Assembly: GCF_002088275.1 (NCBI RefSeq)
Contig: NZ_AQQS01000043.1
Location: 1-45,582 of the forward strand
DNA from: Aurantimonas sp. 22II-16-19i
Lineage (GTDB): Bacteria; Pseudomonadota; Alphaproteobacteria; Rhizobiales; Rhizobiaceae
Direction of reading: 5' to 3'
Length of the DNA: 45,582 nucleotides
The position numbers and the translations under genes are program-made. A model generated the notes under the pieces. It was not told the origin of the DNA. It saw only the letters and a list, made by a program, of their open reading frames with translations, and ran no database searches. Each line of letters begins with the position of its first letter. The stretch's first letter is position 1. Shown here piece by piece: positions 33,739-41,261 of this stretch.

Positions 33739-34752
33739 TCAGCCTTCGCGGTAGTAGTAGCTGTAGCCGTTCAGGGCCGGCGCACCGCCGAGATGGGCGT
33801 AGAGCACCCTCGATCCGGCGGGGAAGAAATCCTTCTTCGCCAGGTCGATCAGCCCCTGCATCGATTTGCCCTCATAGACCGGGTCGGTCATCATCGCCTC
33901 GGTGCGGGCCGCGAGGCGGATCGCGTCGTTGGTCTCCTTGCTCGGAACGCCGTAGGCGGGATAGGCATAATCCGGGTTGATCACGATCTCGCTATCCTCG
34001 ACCCGGCGGCCCAGCTCGACGAGTTCGGCGGTGTTGTCGACGATGGCGCGCACCTGGGCGCGGGTCTGCTCGAGGGTCCCGGAGGCGTCGATCCCGATCA
34101 CTCGGTCGGCGCGACCGTCGGCGGCAAAGCCGACGACCATGCCGGCGAAGGTCGAGCCGGTGACGACGCAGACGATCACGTAGTCGAACTTGAAGCCGAG
34201 CTCGGCTTCCTGGCTGCGCACCTCCTCGGCGAAACCGACATAGCCGAGCCCGCCATATTTGTGCACCGAGGCGCCGGCGGGAATGCCATAGGGTTTGCCG
34301 CCGGCATCGCGGACCGACTGCATCGCCTTTTCCCAGCTCTCCCGGATGCCGATGTCGAACTCGTCCTCGACGAGGCGCGAATCTGCGCCCATCAGGCGGG
34401 TCAGGAGGATGTTGCCCACCCGGTCATAGACCGCGTCGTAATGCGGCACCCATTTTTCCTGGACGACCACGCATTTCAGCCCGAGCTTTGCGGCCGTCGC
34501 CGCGACCATGCGGGTGTGGTTGGACTGGACGCCGCCGATCGACACCAGCGTGTCGGCGCCCGATGCCAGGATGTCCGGGACGATGTATTCGAGCTTCCTC
34601 AGCTTGTTGCCGCCGAAGGCGAGGCCCGAGTTGCAGTCGTCGCGTTTGGCATAGACCTCGATCTGGCCGCCGATCGCGGCACTGAGGCGTGGGAGGTGCT
34701 CGATCGGCGTCACGCCGAAGGTGAGAGGATAGCGCTCGAACTTTTCCAGCAT
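33739..34752 (-). CDS. acdS: 1-aminocyclopropane-1-carboxylate (ACC) deaminase
   Basis: This PLP enzyme (337 aa) converts ACC, the plant ethylene precursor, into 2-oxobutyrate and ammonia. The PLP-binding lysine is Lys50 in [12 protein letters not shown] (equal to Lys51 of characterised AcdS). Two residues that separate true ACC deaminases from D-cysteine desulfhydrases are present: Glu294 in DPVYEGKSM (equal to Glu295) and Leu321 in [10 protein letters not shown] (equal to Leu322). Other signatures are [18 protein letters not shown] and [20 protein letters not shown]. Length matches the family (337-338). GGAG stands eight bases before the ATG. It is typically plant-associated and often regulated by an Lrp-type AcdR; none is adjacent here, but a 22-bp near-palindrome lies about 72 bp upstream. 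Confidence 0.96.
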   Translation of the reverse strand: MLEKFERYPLTFGVTPIEHLPRLSAAIGGQIEVYAKRDDCNSGLAFGGNKLRKLEYIVPDILASGADTLVSIGGVQSNHTRMVAATAAKLGLKCVVVQEKWVPHYDAVYDRVGNILLTRLMGADSRLVEDEFDIGIRESWEKAMQSVRDAGGKPYGIPAGASVHKYGGLGYVGFAEEVRSQEAELGFKFDYVIVCVVTGSTFAGMVVGFAADGRADRVIGIDASGTLEQTRAQVRAIVDNTAELVELGRRVEDSEIVINPDYAYPAYGVPSKETNDAIRLAARTEAMMTDPVYEGKSMQGLIDLAKKDFFPAGSRVLYAHLGGAPALNGYSYYYREG

Positions 34753-34823
34753 GGCGAATCTCCGGGTTGCGGCGGAGAGAGGCTAGCAATTTATCGCCGG
34801 AAGGTAATTCCACAGTTCCGTCG

Positions 34824-34845
34824 AATTTACCCGTGCACGCGTAAA
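34824..34845. promoter_or_regulatory. 22-bp near-perfect palindrome upstream of acdS
   Basis: The arms are ATTTAC (34824-34829) and GTAAAT (34840-34845). Between them lies the palindrome CGTGCACG (34831-34838), flanked by one mismatched C on each side; 20 of 22 positions are symmetric. It sits 72 bp before the acdS start, a likely operator for the acdS regulator, or the border of the divergent ribH promoter region. Confidence 0.55.
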
Positions 34846-34972
34846 TCCCGTCTCCTCTGGATGATCACACCGTCTCGCGGACGTAGCGGCAAGAGGGCTT
34901 CAGCGTGGAAATCGCGCGGCTTCGACGCTGATCCGAACGACAGGGACGATGACGATCGTGCCGGCCGGTCGA

Positions 34973-35001
34973 TTGACAATCTGCGTGACGAAACCTAGCG
35001 A
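34973..35001 (+). promoter_or_regulatory. Probable promoter of the riboswitch-ribH transcript
   Basis: A consensus -35 TTGACA (34973-34978) is followed after 17 bp by TAGCGA (34996-35001). This places the transcription start within a few bases of the riboswitch 5' end at 35008. The -10 is weak, as is common in this group. Confidence 0.5.
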
Positions 35002-35007
35002 ATGTGG

Positions 35008-35130
35008 GTTCTCAGGGCGGGGTGAAATTCCCCACCGGCGGTTACAGCCCGCGAGCGCCATTCTTCGGAATGGGTCAGCAGACCCGATGGAATTTCGGGG
35101 CCGACGGTCATAGTCCGGATGGGAGAGAAC
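35008..35130 (+). ncRNA. FMN riboswitch (RFN element)
   Basis: The conserved blocks of the RFN aptamer are clear: AGGGCGGGGTGAAATTCC then CCACCGGCGGT (35014 on), AGCCCGCGAGCG, a variable stem around CCATTCTTCGGAATGG, GACCCGATGGAATTTC, and GGGCCGACGGTCATAGTC. The closing P1 helix pairs GTTCTC (35008-35013) with GAGAAC (35125-35130). It binds flavin mononucleotide and normally shuts off the downstream gene, here ribH, when FMN is plentiful. Confidence 0.96.
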
Positions 35131-35137
35131 GAGGTAT

Positions 35138-35155
35138 CGGCGCTTTGCGGCGCCG
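35138..35155 (+). promoter_or_regulatory. Hairpin in the riboswitch expression platform
   Basis: CGGCGC (35138-35143) pairs with GCGCCG (35150-35155) around a TTTGCG loop. It begins eight bases after the aptamer and lies about 50 nt before the ribH start. There is no U tract, so it may not be an intrinsic terminator. Control could be by a Rho-type or translational mechanism. Confidence 0.38.
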
Positions 35156-35204
35156 GTGCTTCTGCACGCTCTGGGATTCTGTCGTGTTGAAAGGATCTGG
35201 AGCT

Positions 35205-35672
35205 ATGGCAAGTCTGCCCAAATTCGCGTTCATCAAGGCGCGCTGGCATGCCGATATCGTCGATCAGGCACTCGTCGGGTTCGAACAGCGACTGGCGGAG
35301 CTCGGCGTCGATGCCGTCGTCGACACCTATGATGTACCGGGCGCCTTCGAAATGCCTCTGCTCGCACAGACGCTGGGGCAAACCGGCGCGTATGCCGCCA
35401 TCGCCGCAGCGGCACTGGTGGTCGACGGCGGCATCTATCGCCATGATTTCGTGGCCCAGGCCGTCGTGTCGGGCCTGATGGAGGCGGGGATGAAGACCGG
35501 CGTGCCGGTGCTGTCGGTCTCGCTGACGCCGCATCATTTCCAGCCGTCCGACGAGCACCGATCCTTCTTCCACGATCATTTCGTCAAGAAGGGGCGGGAA
35601 GCGGCCGATGCGGCGGTGCGCGTTGCCGAGATATACGCAGGTCTGGTGCCAGACGCGAACATCGCAGCCTGA
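35205..35672 (+). CDS. ribH: 6,7-dimethyl-8-ribityllumazine synthase, RibH2 type
   Basis: Lumazine synthase (156 aa) condenses 5-amino-6-ribitylaminouracil with 3,4-dihydroxy-2-butanone 4-phosphate, the penultimate step of riboflavin synthesis. The sequence FAFIKARWHADIVDQALVGF, DTYDVPGAFEMPLLAQTLGQ, VVDGGIYRHDFVAQAVVSGL and VLSVSLTPHHFQPSDEHRSF is close to the RibH2 (decameric, Brucella BLS-like) paralogue and not to the housekeeping RibH1. GGIYRHDF, in place of the GAT-HFDYV-type loop, marks the subtype. ATG at 35205 has AAAGGATCTGGAG upstream. A gene set this size with only ribH and its own FMN riboswitch is the classic RibH2 situation in Rhizobiales. It runs convergently to the SorC regulator. 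Confidence 0.95.
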   Translation: MASLPKFAFIKARWHADIVDQALVGFEQRLAELGVDAVVDTYDVPGAFEMPLLAQTLGQTGAYAAIAAAALVVDGGIYRHDFVAQAVVSGLMEAGMKTGVPVLSVSLTPHHFQPSDEHRSFFHDHFVKKGREAADAAVRVAEIYAGLVPDANIAA

Positions 35673-35677
35673 GACGG

Positions 35678-35692
35678 CCCGCGCCGCGCGGG
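35678..35692. terminator. Hairpin between convergent ribH and sorC-type genes
   Basis: CCCGCG (35678-35683) pairs with CGCGGG (35687-35692) around a CCG loop, in the 44 bp between the two stops. It is GC-only with no U tract, so it is a modest terminator candidate serving both strands. Confidence 0.4.
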
Positions 35693-35716
35693 ATGCGCAG
35701 CGCGGCCTGAATCGGA

Positions 35717-36694
35717 TCATTCGGCGGGCGTGCGCTGCCCATCGGAGGAGACGAGACGTTCGGCGGTGAACTTGTCGGTGATGAGCAGATCGATGACCCC
35801 GGTGCGCAGCGCGCCGCGGATGGCCGCGGTCTTCGACTGGCCGCCTGCCAGAGCGATCACCCGATCGACCCGGGAGAGTTCCTCAAGCGTGATGCCGATC
35901 ACCCGATCGTCCAACGGCGTCTTCACGGAAGCGCCGTTGATGTCGAAGAATCGCAGGCTCATGTCGCCGACGCCGCCGGCATCCGCGACATCCACGAGTT
36001 CGCGGGAAGAGAATGTGTTGCCGCTTCGCGCCAGCATTCCGGAGGGCTCGACGGCTCCCACGCCGACGATGGCGAGCGTGATCTTGCTGAAGAGATCCAT
36101 GGTTTCGCGGACATATGTGTCGCCCAGTAGGACCAGCTTTGCTTCGCGCGACTGCGCCACGCCCGGCGCGCTCAGAAGGTGCGGATCGGCGCCGGTCAAC
36201 TTGGCGAGGCGCATCGTCAGCTGATTCGCGTGGGTCTGAACGCTCGGATCGCCGATGCCGCCGAGGGTCTGGACGACGTACTTGGCCTTGCCCGTCTTCA
36301 TCGGATGGATGTTCTCGACCATCCGCAGGATGGTTTCCGACCAGCTCGACACGCCGATGATCTCGTCCGTCTGCAGCGTCGCCTCGAGAAAATGCGCCGC
36401 GGCCTCGCCGATCCGGGCCATGATCGCGCCGTCGCGGTCTTCGGAGCATTCGACGACGAATGCTTCGGACAGGCCGAACCGGGTGCGCAGGCCAGCCTCG
36501 AGATCGCCATAGGTACCGGACGGGGAGACGACGGTCGTGCGCACGATCTCCTCGTCATAGGCGCGCTTCAGCATCCGCGACACCGTGGCCTGGGAGATGC
36601 GCAGATGCCGGGCGATGTTGGCCTGGCGTTGTCCCTCCACATGGTACATCTGCGCGACCCGCGCGATCATGCGAAGTTCATTCACACGGGACAT
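35717..36694 (-). CDS. SorC family sugar-responsive transcriptional regulator
   Basis: This 325-aa regulator has an N-terminal helix-turn-helix (about residues 18-45, GQRQANIARHLRISQATVSR) and a long NagB/DeoR-like effector domain, as in SorC, DeoR and EryD: IGVSSWSETILRMVENIHPM, KITLAIVGVGAVEPSGML, LRFFDINGASVKTPLDDRVI and VIALAGGQSKTAAIRGALRT. These proteins bind phosphorylated sugars or sugar alcohols and repress or activate the adjacent catabolic operon. It is the last gene of the minus-strand operon, 40 bp after the FGGY kinase. A GCATAAATATTC site in that gap (36722-36733) suggests it also has its own autoregulated promoter. The effector is probably the kinase product or the imported substrate (inference). 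The ATG at 36694 has AAGGA upstream. Confidence 0.94.
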   Translation of the reverse strand: MSRVNELRMIARVAQMYHVEGQRQANIARHLRISQATVSRMLKRAYDEEIVRTTVVSPSGTYGDLEAGLRTRFGLSEAFVVECSEDRDGAIMARIGEAAAHFLEATLQTDEIIGVSSWSETILRMVENIHPMKTGKAKYVVQTLGGIGDPSVQTHANQLTMRLAKLTGADPHLLSAPGVAQSREAKLVLLGDTYVRETMDLFSKITLAIVGVGAVEPSGMLARSGNTFSSRELVDVADAGGVGDMSLRFFDINGASVKTPLDDRVIGITLEELSRVDRVIALAGGQSKTAAIRGALRTGVIDLLITDKFTAERLVSSDGQRTPAE

Positions 36695-36721
36695 GTCCGG
36701 CGATCATCCTTACGAGGCATT

Positions 36722-36733
36722 GCATAAATATTC
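36722..36733. promoter_or_regulatory. Predicted SorC-type operator, copy 1 (before the regulator)
   Basis: GCATAAATATTC differs by one base from the copy at 40146-40157. It lies between the kinase stop and the regulator start, where it would serve autoregulation. Confidence 0.55.
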
Positions 36734-36734
36734 A

Positions 36735-38198
36735 CTACAGCGCCGCAAGGGTTCCTGCAACAGCCTTGTGCCACCTCGCAATATCGATCTGGCGCAGATC
36801 CTCCGGCATCTTGGGCGAAATGTCCTGATCGTGCGCGGAGAGGCGGGCGAGGCGATCGAGGTCCGGCCAGAACCCGGTAGCGAGTCCTGCCAGATGCGCC
36901 GCCCCGAGGGCGGATGCCTCGCTGTTGCGGCAGGGCGTCACCGGGTGATCGAGCACATCCGCGACGATCTGCATGAGGAAGCGGTTGCGGCTGGGCCCGC
37001 CATCGACGAACAGTCGGCCGAACCCTTCCCCGGCGGCTTCCATGATCTTGTGGACGTCGAGGACCTGATAGGCCATGCTTTCGGCTGCCGCGCGGGCAAT
37101 GTGAGCCGGCTTCGCACCGAAGGACAGGCCGCAGATCAGGCCGCGCGCCTCGGAATTCCAGTGCGGCGCGCCGAGGCCGACATGGGCGGGCACCAGCGCC
37201 ACGCCGTTGGCATCGGGGACCTGTTCGGCGAGGGCGAGCAGGGCCTCGACGCTCCCCAGGCCGAGCAGGTCCGCCGTCCATGGAAGGATGGCGGCACTGA
37301 CCAGGATGTTGCCTTCCAGCGCATAGGTGGACTGCCCGTTCATCGACCACGCGATCGTCGTCGTCACTCCGGTCGGCGGGACGACGAACTCCGGGACCGT
37401 CGCCATCACGGACGAACCGGTGCCGAAGGTGATCTTGCCGTCGCCGATCCGAAAGGCGCCATGCCCGAAGAGCGCGGCGTGGGAATCGCCGATGGCGGAG
37501 GCGATCGGGATGCCGTCCGGCACGACGTCCGAGCCAAGGGTCGGCGCGAAGAGGCCGGAGGAATCCCGCACCTGCGGCAGCATGCGCATATCGATGTCGA
37601 ACAAGGCGCAGAGACTGGCGTCCCACGCGCCTTCGGACAGATTGAAAAGCTGCGTGCGCGCGGCGTTCGAGCGGTCGGTGGCGTGAACCGTCCCGCCGGA
37701 CAGCTTCCAGATGAGCCAGCTGTCGATGGTCCCGATGCAGACATCGCCGCTGGCATGGCCGTGATTGTCGAGGAGCCAGCGGATCTTCGTCGGCGGGAAC
37801 ATCGGGTCGAGCGGAAGGCCGGTTCGCGCGATGACCTCGGGCTCGTGCCCTCTATCGCGCAAGGCTGCGCAGGCCGCGGAGGTGCGTCGGCATTGCCAGG
37901 AGACGACCGGGCCCAGCGGCGCGCCCGTCCGGCGGTCCCAGATGAGGACCGACTCGCGCTGACTGGAAATGCCGAGGGCGACGATCTCGACATCGGGCGC
38001 GGCGGCGCGGCAGGCGGCGATCGCTTGACGCGTCGCCGCCCAGATCTCGCCGGCGTCCTGCTGGACCCAGCCGGAGCGGGGATGCTCGATCGGCACGGGC
38101 GCAGAGCCGCTGGCGATGATGTCACCCGACGCCGCGACCATGACGACCTTGCAATTGGTCGTTCCCTCGTCGATCGCCAGAACGACCTGCTGCGCCAT
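36735..38198 (-). CDS. FGGY family carbohydrate kinase
   Basis: This 487-aa sugar kinase uses ATP to phosphorylate a ketose or polyol. The N-terminal phosphate-1 motif is VVLAIDEGTTNCKVVM, followed by the glycerol-kinase-like HPRSGWVQQDAGEIWAAT. The substrate face shows IGTIDSWLIWKLSGG and the catalytic acid region ASAIGDSHAALFGHGAFRIG. The C-terminal adenosine motif is GRLFVDGGPSRNRFLMQIVA. Overall it is nearer to glycerol kinase, erythritol kinase (EryA) and apulose kinase (AplK) than to xylulokinase; I judge this by motif only. The kinase is preceded by a 3-bp gap after transketolase subunit C, so the two are co-translated. Context suggests its product is the transketolase substrate (a ketose phosphate). 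Confidence 0.93.
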   Translation of the reverse strand: MAQQVVLAIDEGTTNCKVVMVAASGDIIASGSAPVPIEHPRSGWVQQDAGEIWAATRQAIAACRAAAPDVEIVALGISSQRESVLIWDRRTGAPLGPVVSWQCRRTSAACAALRDRGHEPEVIARTGLPLDPMFPPTKIRWLLDNHGHASGDVCIGTIDSWLIWKLSGGTVHATDRSNAARTQLFNLSEGAWDASLCALFDIDMRMLPQVRDSSGLFAPTLGSDVVPDGIPIASAIGDSHAALFGHGAFRIGDGKITFGTGSSVMATVPEFVVPPTGVTTTIAWSMNGQSTYALEGNILVSAAILPWTADLLGLGSVEALLALAEQVPDANGVALVPAHVGLGAPHWNSEARGLICGLSFGAKPAHIARAAAESMAYQVLDVHKIMEAAGEGFGRLFVDGGPSRNRFLMQIVADVLDHPVTPCRNSEASALGAAHLAGLATGFWPDLDRLARLSAHDQDISPKMPEDLRQIDIARWHKAVAGTLAAL

Positions 38199-38201
38199 GT
38201 C

Positions 38202-39161
38202 CTATCCCTTCCGCTTCACCAGTTCCGCCGCGCTGTCGGCGATCGCCGCGGGCGCCATGCCGAAATCGTCGAGCAGCGCGTTGGCCGATGCGGTATGGGC
38301 GAAGACGCCGGGAACGCCGAGGCGCTTCATCGGCACGGGATGCGTCTCGACGACGACTTCCGCCACCGCACTGCCGAGGCCTCCGAAGATCGTGTGCTCC
38401 TCGCAGGTCAGGATCGCGCCCGTCTCCCGTGCCGCGCGGACGATCGCCGCTTCGTCGATGGGGCGCACGCTGGCCATGTTCAGGACGCGGGCCGACAGAC
38501 CCCGCTCGGCGAGCAGGGCGGCGGCGATCATTGCGCGGTGGCTCAGGACGCCGTTGGCGATGATCGTGACGTCGCGGCCGTCCCGCAGCGTGTTCGCCTT
38601 GCCCGGTTCGAAGACGTGGTCCTCGGGGAGAAGGTCGGGCACGCCGACGCGGCTCAGCCGCAGGAAGCAGCCGCCTTCGTAGCTCGCCGCCCACCGGACG
38701 GCCGCGGCGGTCTCGATCCGGTCGGCGGGCGCGATGACCGGCACGTTCGGCAGAGCGCGAATCCAGGCGAAGTCCTCGATCGAATGATGCGTCGGGCCGA
38801 GCTCGCCATAGGCCATGCCGGAGCTGATCCCGACCAGCTTCACGTTGGTCATCGAATAGGCGACGTCGGCCTTGATCTGCTCGAGGGCGCGGCCCGTCAG
38901 GAAGGGAGCGGCCGCGCAGACGAAGGGGATCTTGCCGCCATTGGCGAGGCCGGCGCCCACCCCGACCATGTTCTGCTCGGCAATGCCCACGTTGATCAGC
39001 CGATCGGGGAACTTCGCCTTGAAGCCGCCGAGCTTGGAGGAGCCGACGGAGTCGTTGCAAACGGCGACGATGTCGCCGTTCGCGGCTGCCAGTTCCTCCA
39101 GCGTCGCGGTGAGGGCGTCCCGGCAGTCGTGCAGCTTGGTGTCCTGGAAGGGCATGTTCAT
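38202..39161 (-). CDS. Transketolase, C-terminal subunit (split enzyme)
   Basis: This 319-aa protein carries the pyrimidine-binding and C-terminal domains of a transketolase whose N-terminal part is a separate gene. Evidence is LINVGIAEQNMVGVGAGLAN, with the conserved Glu that activates thiamine diphosphate, plus SGMAYGELGPTHHSIEDFAW (active-site His pair) and the C-terminal fold VTIIANGVLSHRAMIAAALL. Together with the N subunit it moves a two-carbon ketol unit between sugar phosphates. The ATG at 39161 overlaps the N-subunit stop by four bases (ATGA), so the subunits are coupled and probably made in equal amounts. The upstream open frame to 40022 is only the antisense-like extension. Split transketolases in catabolic cassettes (such as AptAB) act on unusual phosphates. 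Confidence 0.95.
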   Translation of the reverse strand: MNMPFQDTKLHDCRDALTATLEELAAANGDIVAVCNDSVGSSKLGGFKAKFPDRLINVGIAEQNMVGVGAGLANGGKIPFVCAAAPFLTGRALEQIKADVAYSMTNVKLVGISSGMAYGELGPTHHSIEDFAWIRALPNVPVIAPADRIETAAAVRWAASYEGGCFLRLSRVGVPDLLPEDHVFEPGKANTLRDGRDVTIIANGVLSHRAMIAAALLAERGLSARVLNMASVRPIDEAAIVRAARETGAILTCEEHTIFGGLGSAVAEVVVETHPVPMKRLGVPGVFAHTASANALLDDFGMAPAAIADSAAELVKRKG

Positions 39162-39970
39162 CGTGCGGCCTCCTCGAGCTCGGCCATGGCCTGCTTGTAC
39201 TGCGCTTCGTTCGGCACCTTGTGGTGCCAGGCGACGTCGTCGCACATGAAGGAGATGCCCTGGCCCTTGTTGGTGTGCGCGACGATGCACTTCGGCTGGC
39301 CTGGCGTCACCGTCTCGGGCGCCAGCGCCTGGCAGATCTGCTCCATGTCGTGGCCGTCGATCTCCTCGACCGCCCAGCCGAAGGCCGCGAGCTTGGGCGC
39401 GAGCGGGGCGAGGTTGTTGGTGTCGGCGAGACGCGCGCCCTGCTGAAGGCGGTTGTGGTCGATGATGAGCGTCAGGTTGTCGAGCTTGAACTGGGCCGCG
39501 GCCATGATCGCCTCCCAGTTCGAGCCTTCCTGCATTTCGCCGTCGCCGGTGATGACGAAGGTGCGCCAGGAATCGCCGTTCAGCTGGGCGGCCTTGGCCA
39601 TGCCGACGCCGACCGGCAGCCCGTGGCCCAGCGGGCCGGTGTTGGTCTCGACGCCGGGAACCTTGACGCGGTTCGGATGGCCGTTCAGCCGGGAGTGCGG
39701 CTTCAGGAAGCTCGAGATCTCGTCCTTCGGGATGAAGCCCTTCTCGGCGAGCGTGACGTAGAGCGCCAGCGCGGTGTGGCCCTTGCTGAGCACCAGCCGG
39801 TCGCGCTTGGCGTCCTGGGGGTCGACCGACATCGTGTGGAAATAGAGAGCGGTGAGCAGGTCGATGACCGACATCTCGCCGCCAATGTGCCCGGCACCCG
39901 CCTCGAAGACGGCCTGGAGGTCGCGGCGCCGGATGCGGTTCGCAATCCTGCGGAGTTCGTGGGGATCCAT
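39158..39970 (-). CDS. Transketolase, N-terminal subunit (split enzyme)
   Basis: This 270-aa protein is the thiamine-diphosphate-binding half of the split transketolase. It contains the TPP motif ITGDGEMQEGSNWEAIMAAA (residues about 140-160) with a metal-binding site and IIDHNRLQQGARL. It also has the expected His residues: AGHIGGEMSVIDLLTALYF (His28), SKGHTALALY (His65) and LNGHPNRVKVPG (His98). It is the first gene of the minus-strand operon. An AAAGG ribosome site precedes ATG 39970. Just upstream, at 39995-40006, lies a perfect 12-bp operator. It is clearly separate from the housekeeping full-length transketolase that every such genome has. Phosphopentose metabolism is therefore not the likely role; a dedicated catabolic substrate is. 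Confidence 0.95.
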   Translation of the reverse strand: MDPHELRRIANRIRRRDLQAVFEAGAGHIGGEMSVIDLLTALYFHTMSVDPQDAKRDRLVLSKGHTALALYVTLAEKGFIPKDEISSFLKPHSRLNGHPNRVKVPGVETNTGPLGHGLPVGVGMAKAAQLNGDSWRTFVITGDGEMQEGSNWEAIMAAAQFKLDNLTLIIDHNRLQQGARLADTNNLAPLAPKLAAFGWAVEEIDGHDMEQICQALAPETVTPGQPKCIVAHTNKGQGISFMCDDVAWHHKVPNEAQYKQAMAELEEAAR

Positions 39971-39994
39971 GTCGTACCTTTTGCTCGTACGGAT

Positions 39995-40006
39995 GCATAA
40001 TTATGC
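39995..40006. promoter_or_regulatory. Predicted SorC-type operator, copy 2 (before transketolase)
   Basis: GCATAATTATGC is a perfect 12-bp palindrome, 25-36 bp before the transketolase N-subunit start. It is AT-rich in a GC-rich region and nearly the same as the two other copies (40146-40157 and 36722-36733). Confidence 0.65.
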
Positions 40007-40101
40007 TGCAGAAACTAATCATACAACATGGAGCCGGTCAAGATGTCCGGCGCTTCTCGGGCTGCGTGCATATGTGGCAGGCCACGTGGGAATGCGATCT
40101 A

Positions 40102-40130
40102 TTGACACCGCATATCCGCTAGGTTAGGCA
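40102..40130 (+). promoter_or_regulatory. Possible promoter for the ABC importer operon
   Basis: TTGACA (40102-40107), a 17-bp spacer, then TAGGCA (40125-40130). The -35 is perfect and the -10 weak. The operator at 40146-40157 would lie just past the start of transcription, a classical repressor position. Confidence 0.38.
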
Positions 40131-40145
40131 TTTTCCATCAGGAAT

Positions 40146-40157
40146 GCATAAATATGC
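40146..40157. promoter_or_regulatory. Predicted SorC-type operator, copy 3 (before permease)
   Basis: GCATAAATATGC is a near-perfect palindrome, 23 bp before the permease start at 40180. It overlaps an earlier in-frame ATG (40144), which argues against that start. Confidence 0.62.
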
Positions 40158-40179
40158 GCCTGAGGAGGAGGAAGCAGTG

Positions 40180-41151
40180 ATGATGACGTCAGCAACGGCT
40201 CGCAGCGAGTCGCGCTTTTCCGACCTGTTTTCGATGAGTGGAGCCACCGGGCCGCTCATCGGCCTCATCCTTCTCTGCGTCTTCCTGTCTTTCGCGACCG
40301 ATTCCTTCCTGACGACGCGCAACCTTCTGAACGTCATGGATCAGGTCACGGTTCTCGGGATCATGGCGGTCGGCATGACCTTCGTGATCCTGATCGGGGG
40401 CATCGATCTCGCGGTCGGATCGGTTCTGGCGCTGGCGATGATGGTCATGGGCTATCTGTCGAACGTGGCCGGCTACCCGCTCGAGCTCGCCATCGTGATG
40501 GCGCTGGTCGTTGCGGCCGCGACGGGCGCCGCGTCGGGCCTGCTGATCACCTTGTTCAACGTACCCGCCTTCATCGCGACGCTGGCCATGATGTCGATCG
40601 CGCGCGGCCTTGCGAACATGATCACGGATGGCCAGCAGATCGTCGGCTTTCCGGGCTGGTTCAGCATGCTGGCCTTCATCCGCCACGGCGGGTTCCTGAC
40701 CTTCACCGTCGCGGCGATGCTGGTCGTCTTCGCCATGGGCTGGTTCTTCCTGCGTTACACGTCGGGTGGCCGCAGCCTCTACGCCATCGGTGGCAATCCG
40801 GAAGTGGCGCGGCTCGCAGGCATCAACGTCAGCTTCATGACCGTCGGCGTCTATGTGGTCTCGGGTCTCTTGGCGGGGCTTGGCGGCATCGTCCTCGCCA
40901 TGCGCCTCGACTCGGTGCAGCCGACCGCCGGATTCACCTATGAACTCGACACCATCGCAGCGGTCGTGATCGGCGGCACCAGCCTGTCGGGTGGCCAGGG
41001 CGGCATCGTCGGCACCATCATCGGCGTCCTGATCATCGGCGTCCTGCGCAATGGTTTGAATCTGCTCGGGGTTTCGCCCTTCACCCAGGCCGTGGTGATC
41101 GGCGTCGTGATCGCCCTCGCGGTCGCGGCCGAAGCCTTCAAGAAGCGCTGA
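40180..41151 (+). CDS. ABC sugar importer permease (RbsC-like)
   Basis: This 323-aa carbohydrate-uptake-family-2 permease has about ten helices. It begins SATARSESRFSDLFSMSGAT and has the hallmark EAA-like loop ARLAGINVSFMTVGVYVVSG and the conserved VIGGTSLSGGQGGIVGTIIG near the C-terminus, all as in RbsC, XylH and AraH. It forms the membrane channel for the importer with the RbsB-like and RbsA-like neighbours. The start is ATG 40180, eight bases after AGGAGGAGG, an unusually strong ribosome site. An earlier in-frame ATG (40144) is inside the operator and is rejected. It is the first gene of the divergent operon; operon order permease, binding protein, ATPase differs from the E. coli rbs order (D-A-C-B). 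Confidence 0.95.
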   Translation: MMTSATARSESRFSDLFSMSGATGPLIGLILLCVFLSFATDSFLTTRNLLNVMDQVTVLGIMAVGMTFVILIGGIDLAVGSVLALAMMVMGYLSNVAGYPLELAIVMALVVAAATGAASGLLITLFNVPAFIATLAMMSIARGLANMITDGQQIVGFPGWFSMLAFIRHGGFLTFTVAAMLVVFAMGWFFLRYTSGGRSLYAIGGNPEVARLAGINVSFMTVGVYVVSGLLAGLGGIVLAMRLDSVQPTAGFTYELDTIAAVVIGGTSLSGGQGGIVGTIIGVLIIGVLRNGLNLLGVSPFTQAVVIGVVIALAVAAEAFKKR

Positions 41152-41261
41152 TCGAATTCGCGGTCGGATATGCGCCGCCGCCAGAAAGTCGCCCGACCCT
41201 TGGCCGGGGACCAACCGGATCGCCTGAAGGCGGATACCGGACCACACCGGAGGAGACCGAA

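Noticed and set aside
36585-39446. Long plus-strand open frame across kinase and transketolase genes
   Set aside because: The minus strand carries genes with complete motifs and ribosome sites; this frame has no ribosome site or family.
40144-40179. Earlier permease start (ATG at 40144)
   Set aside because: It lies on the predicted operator, adds unconserved residues, and the strong AGGAGGAGG site fits the ATG at 40180.
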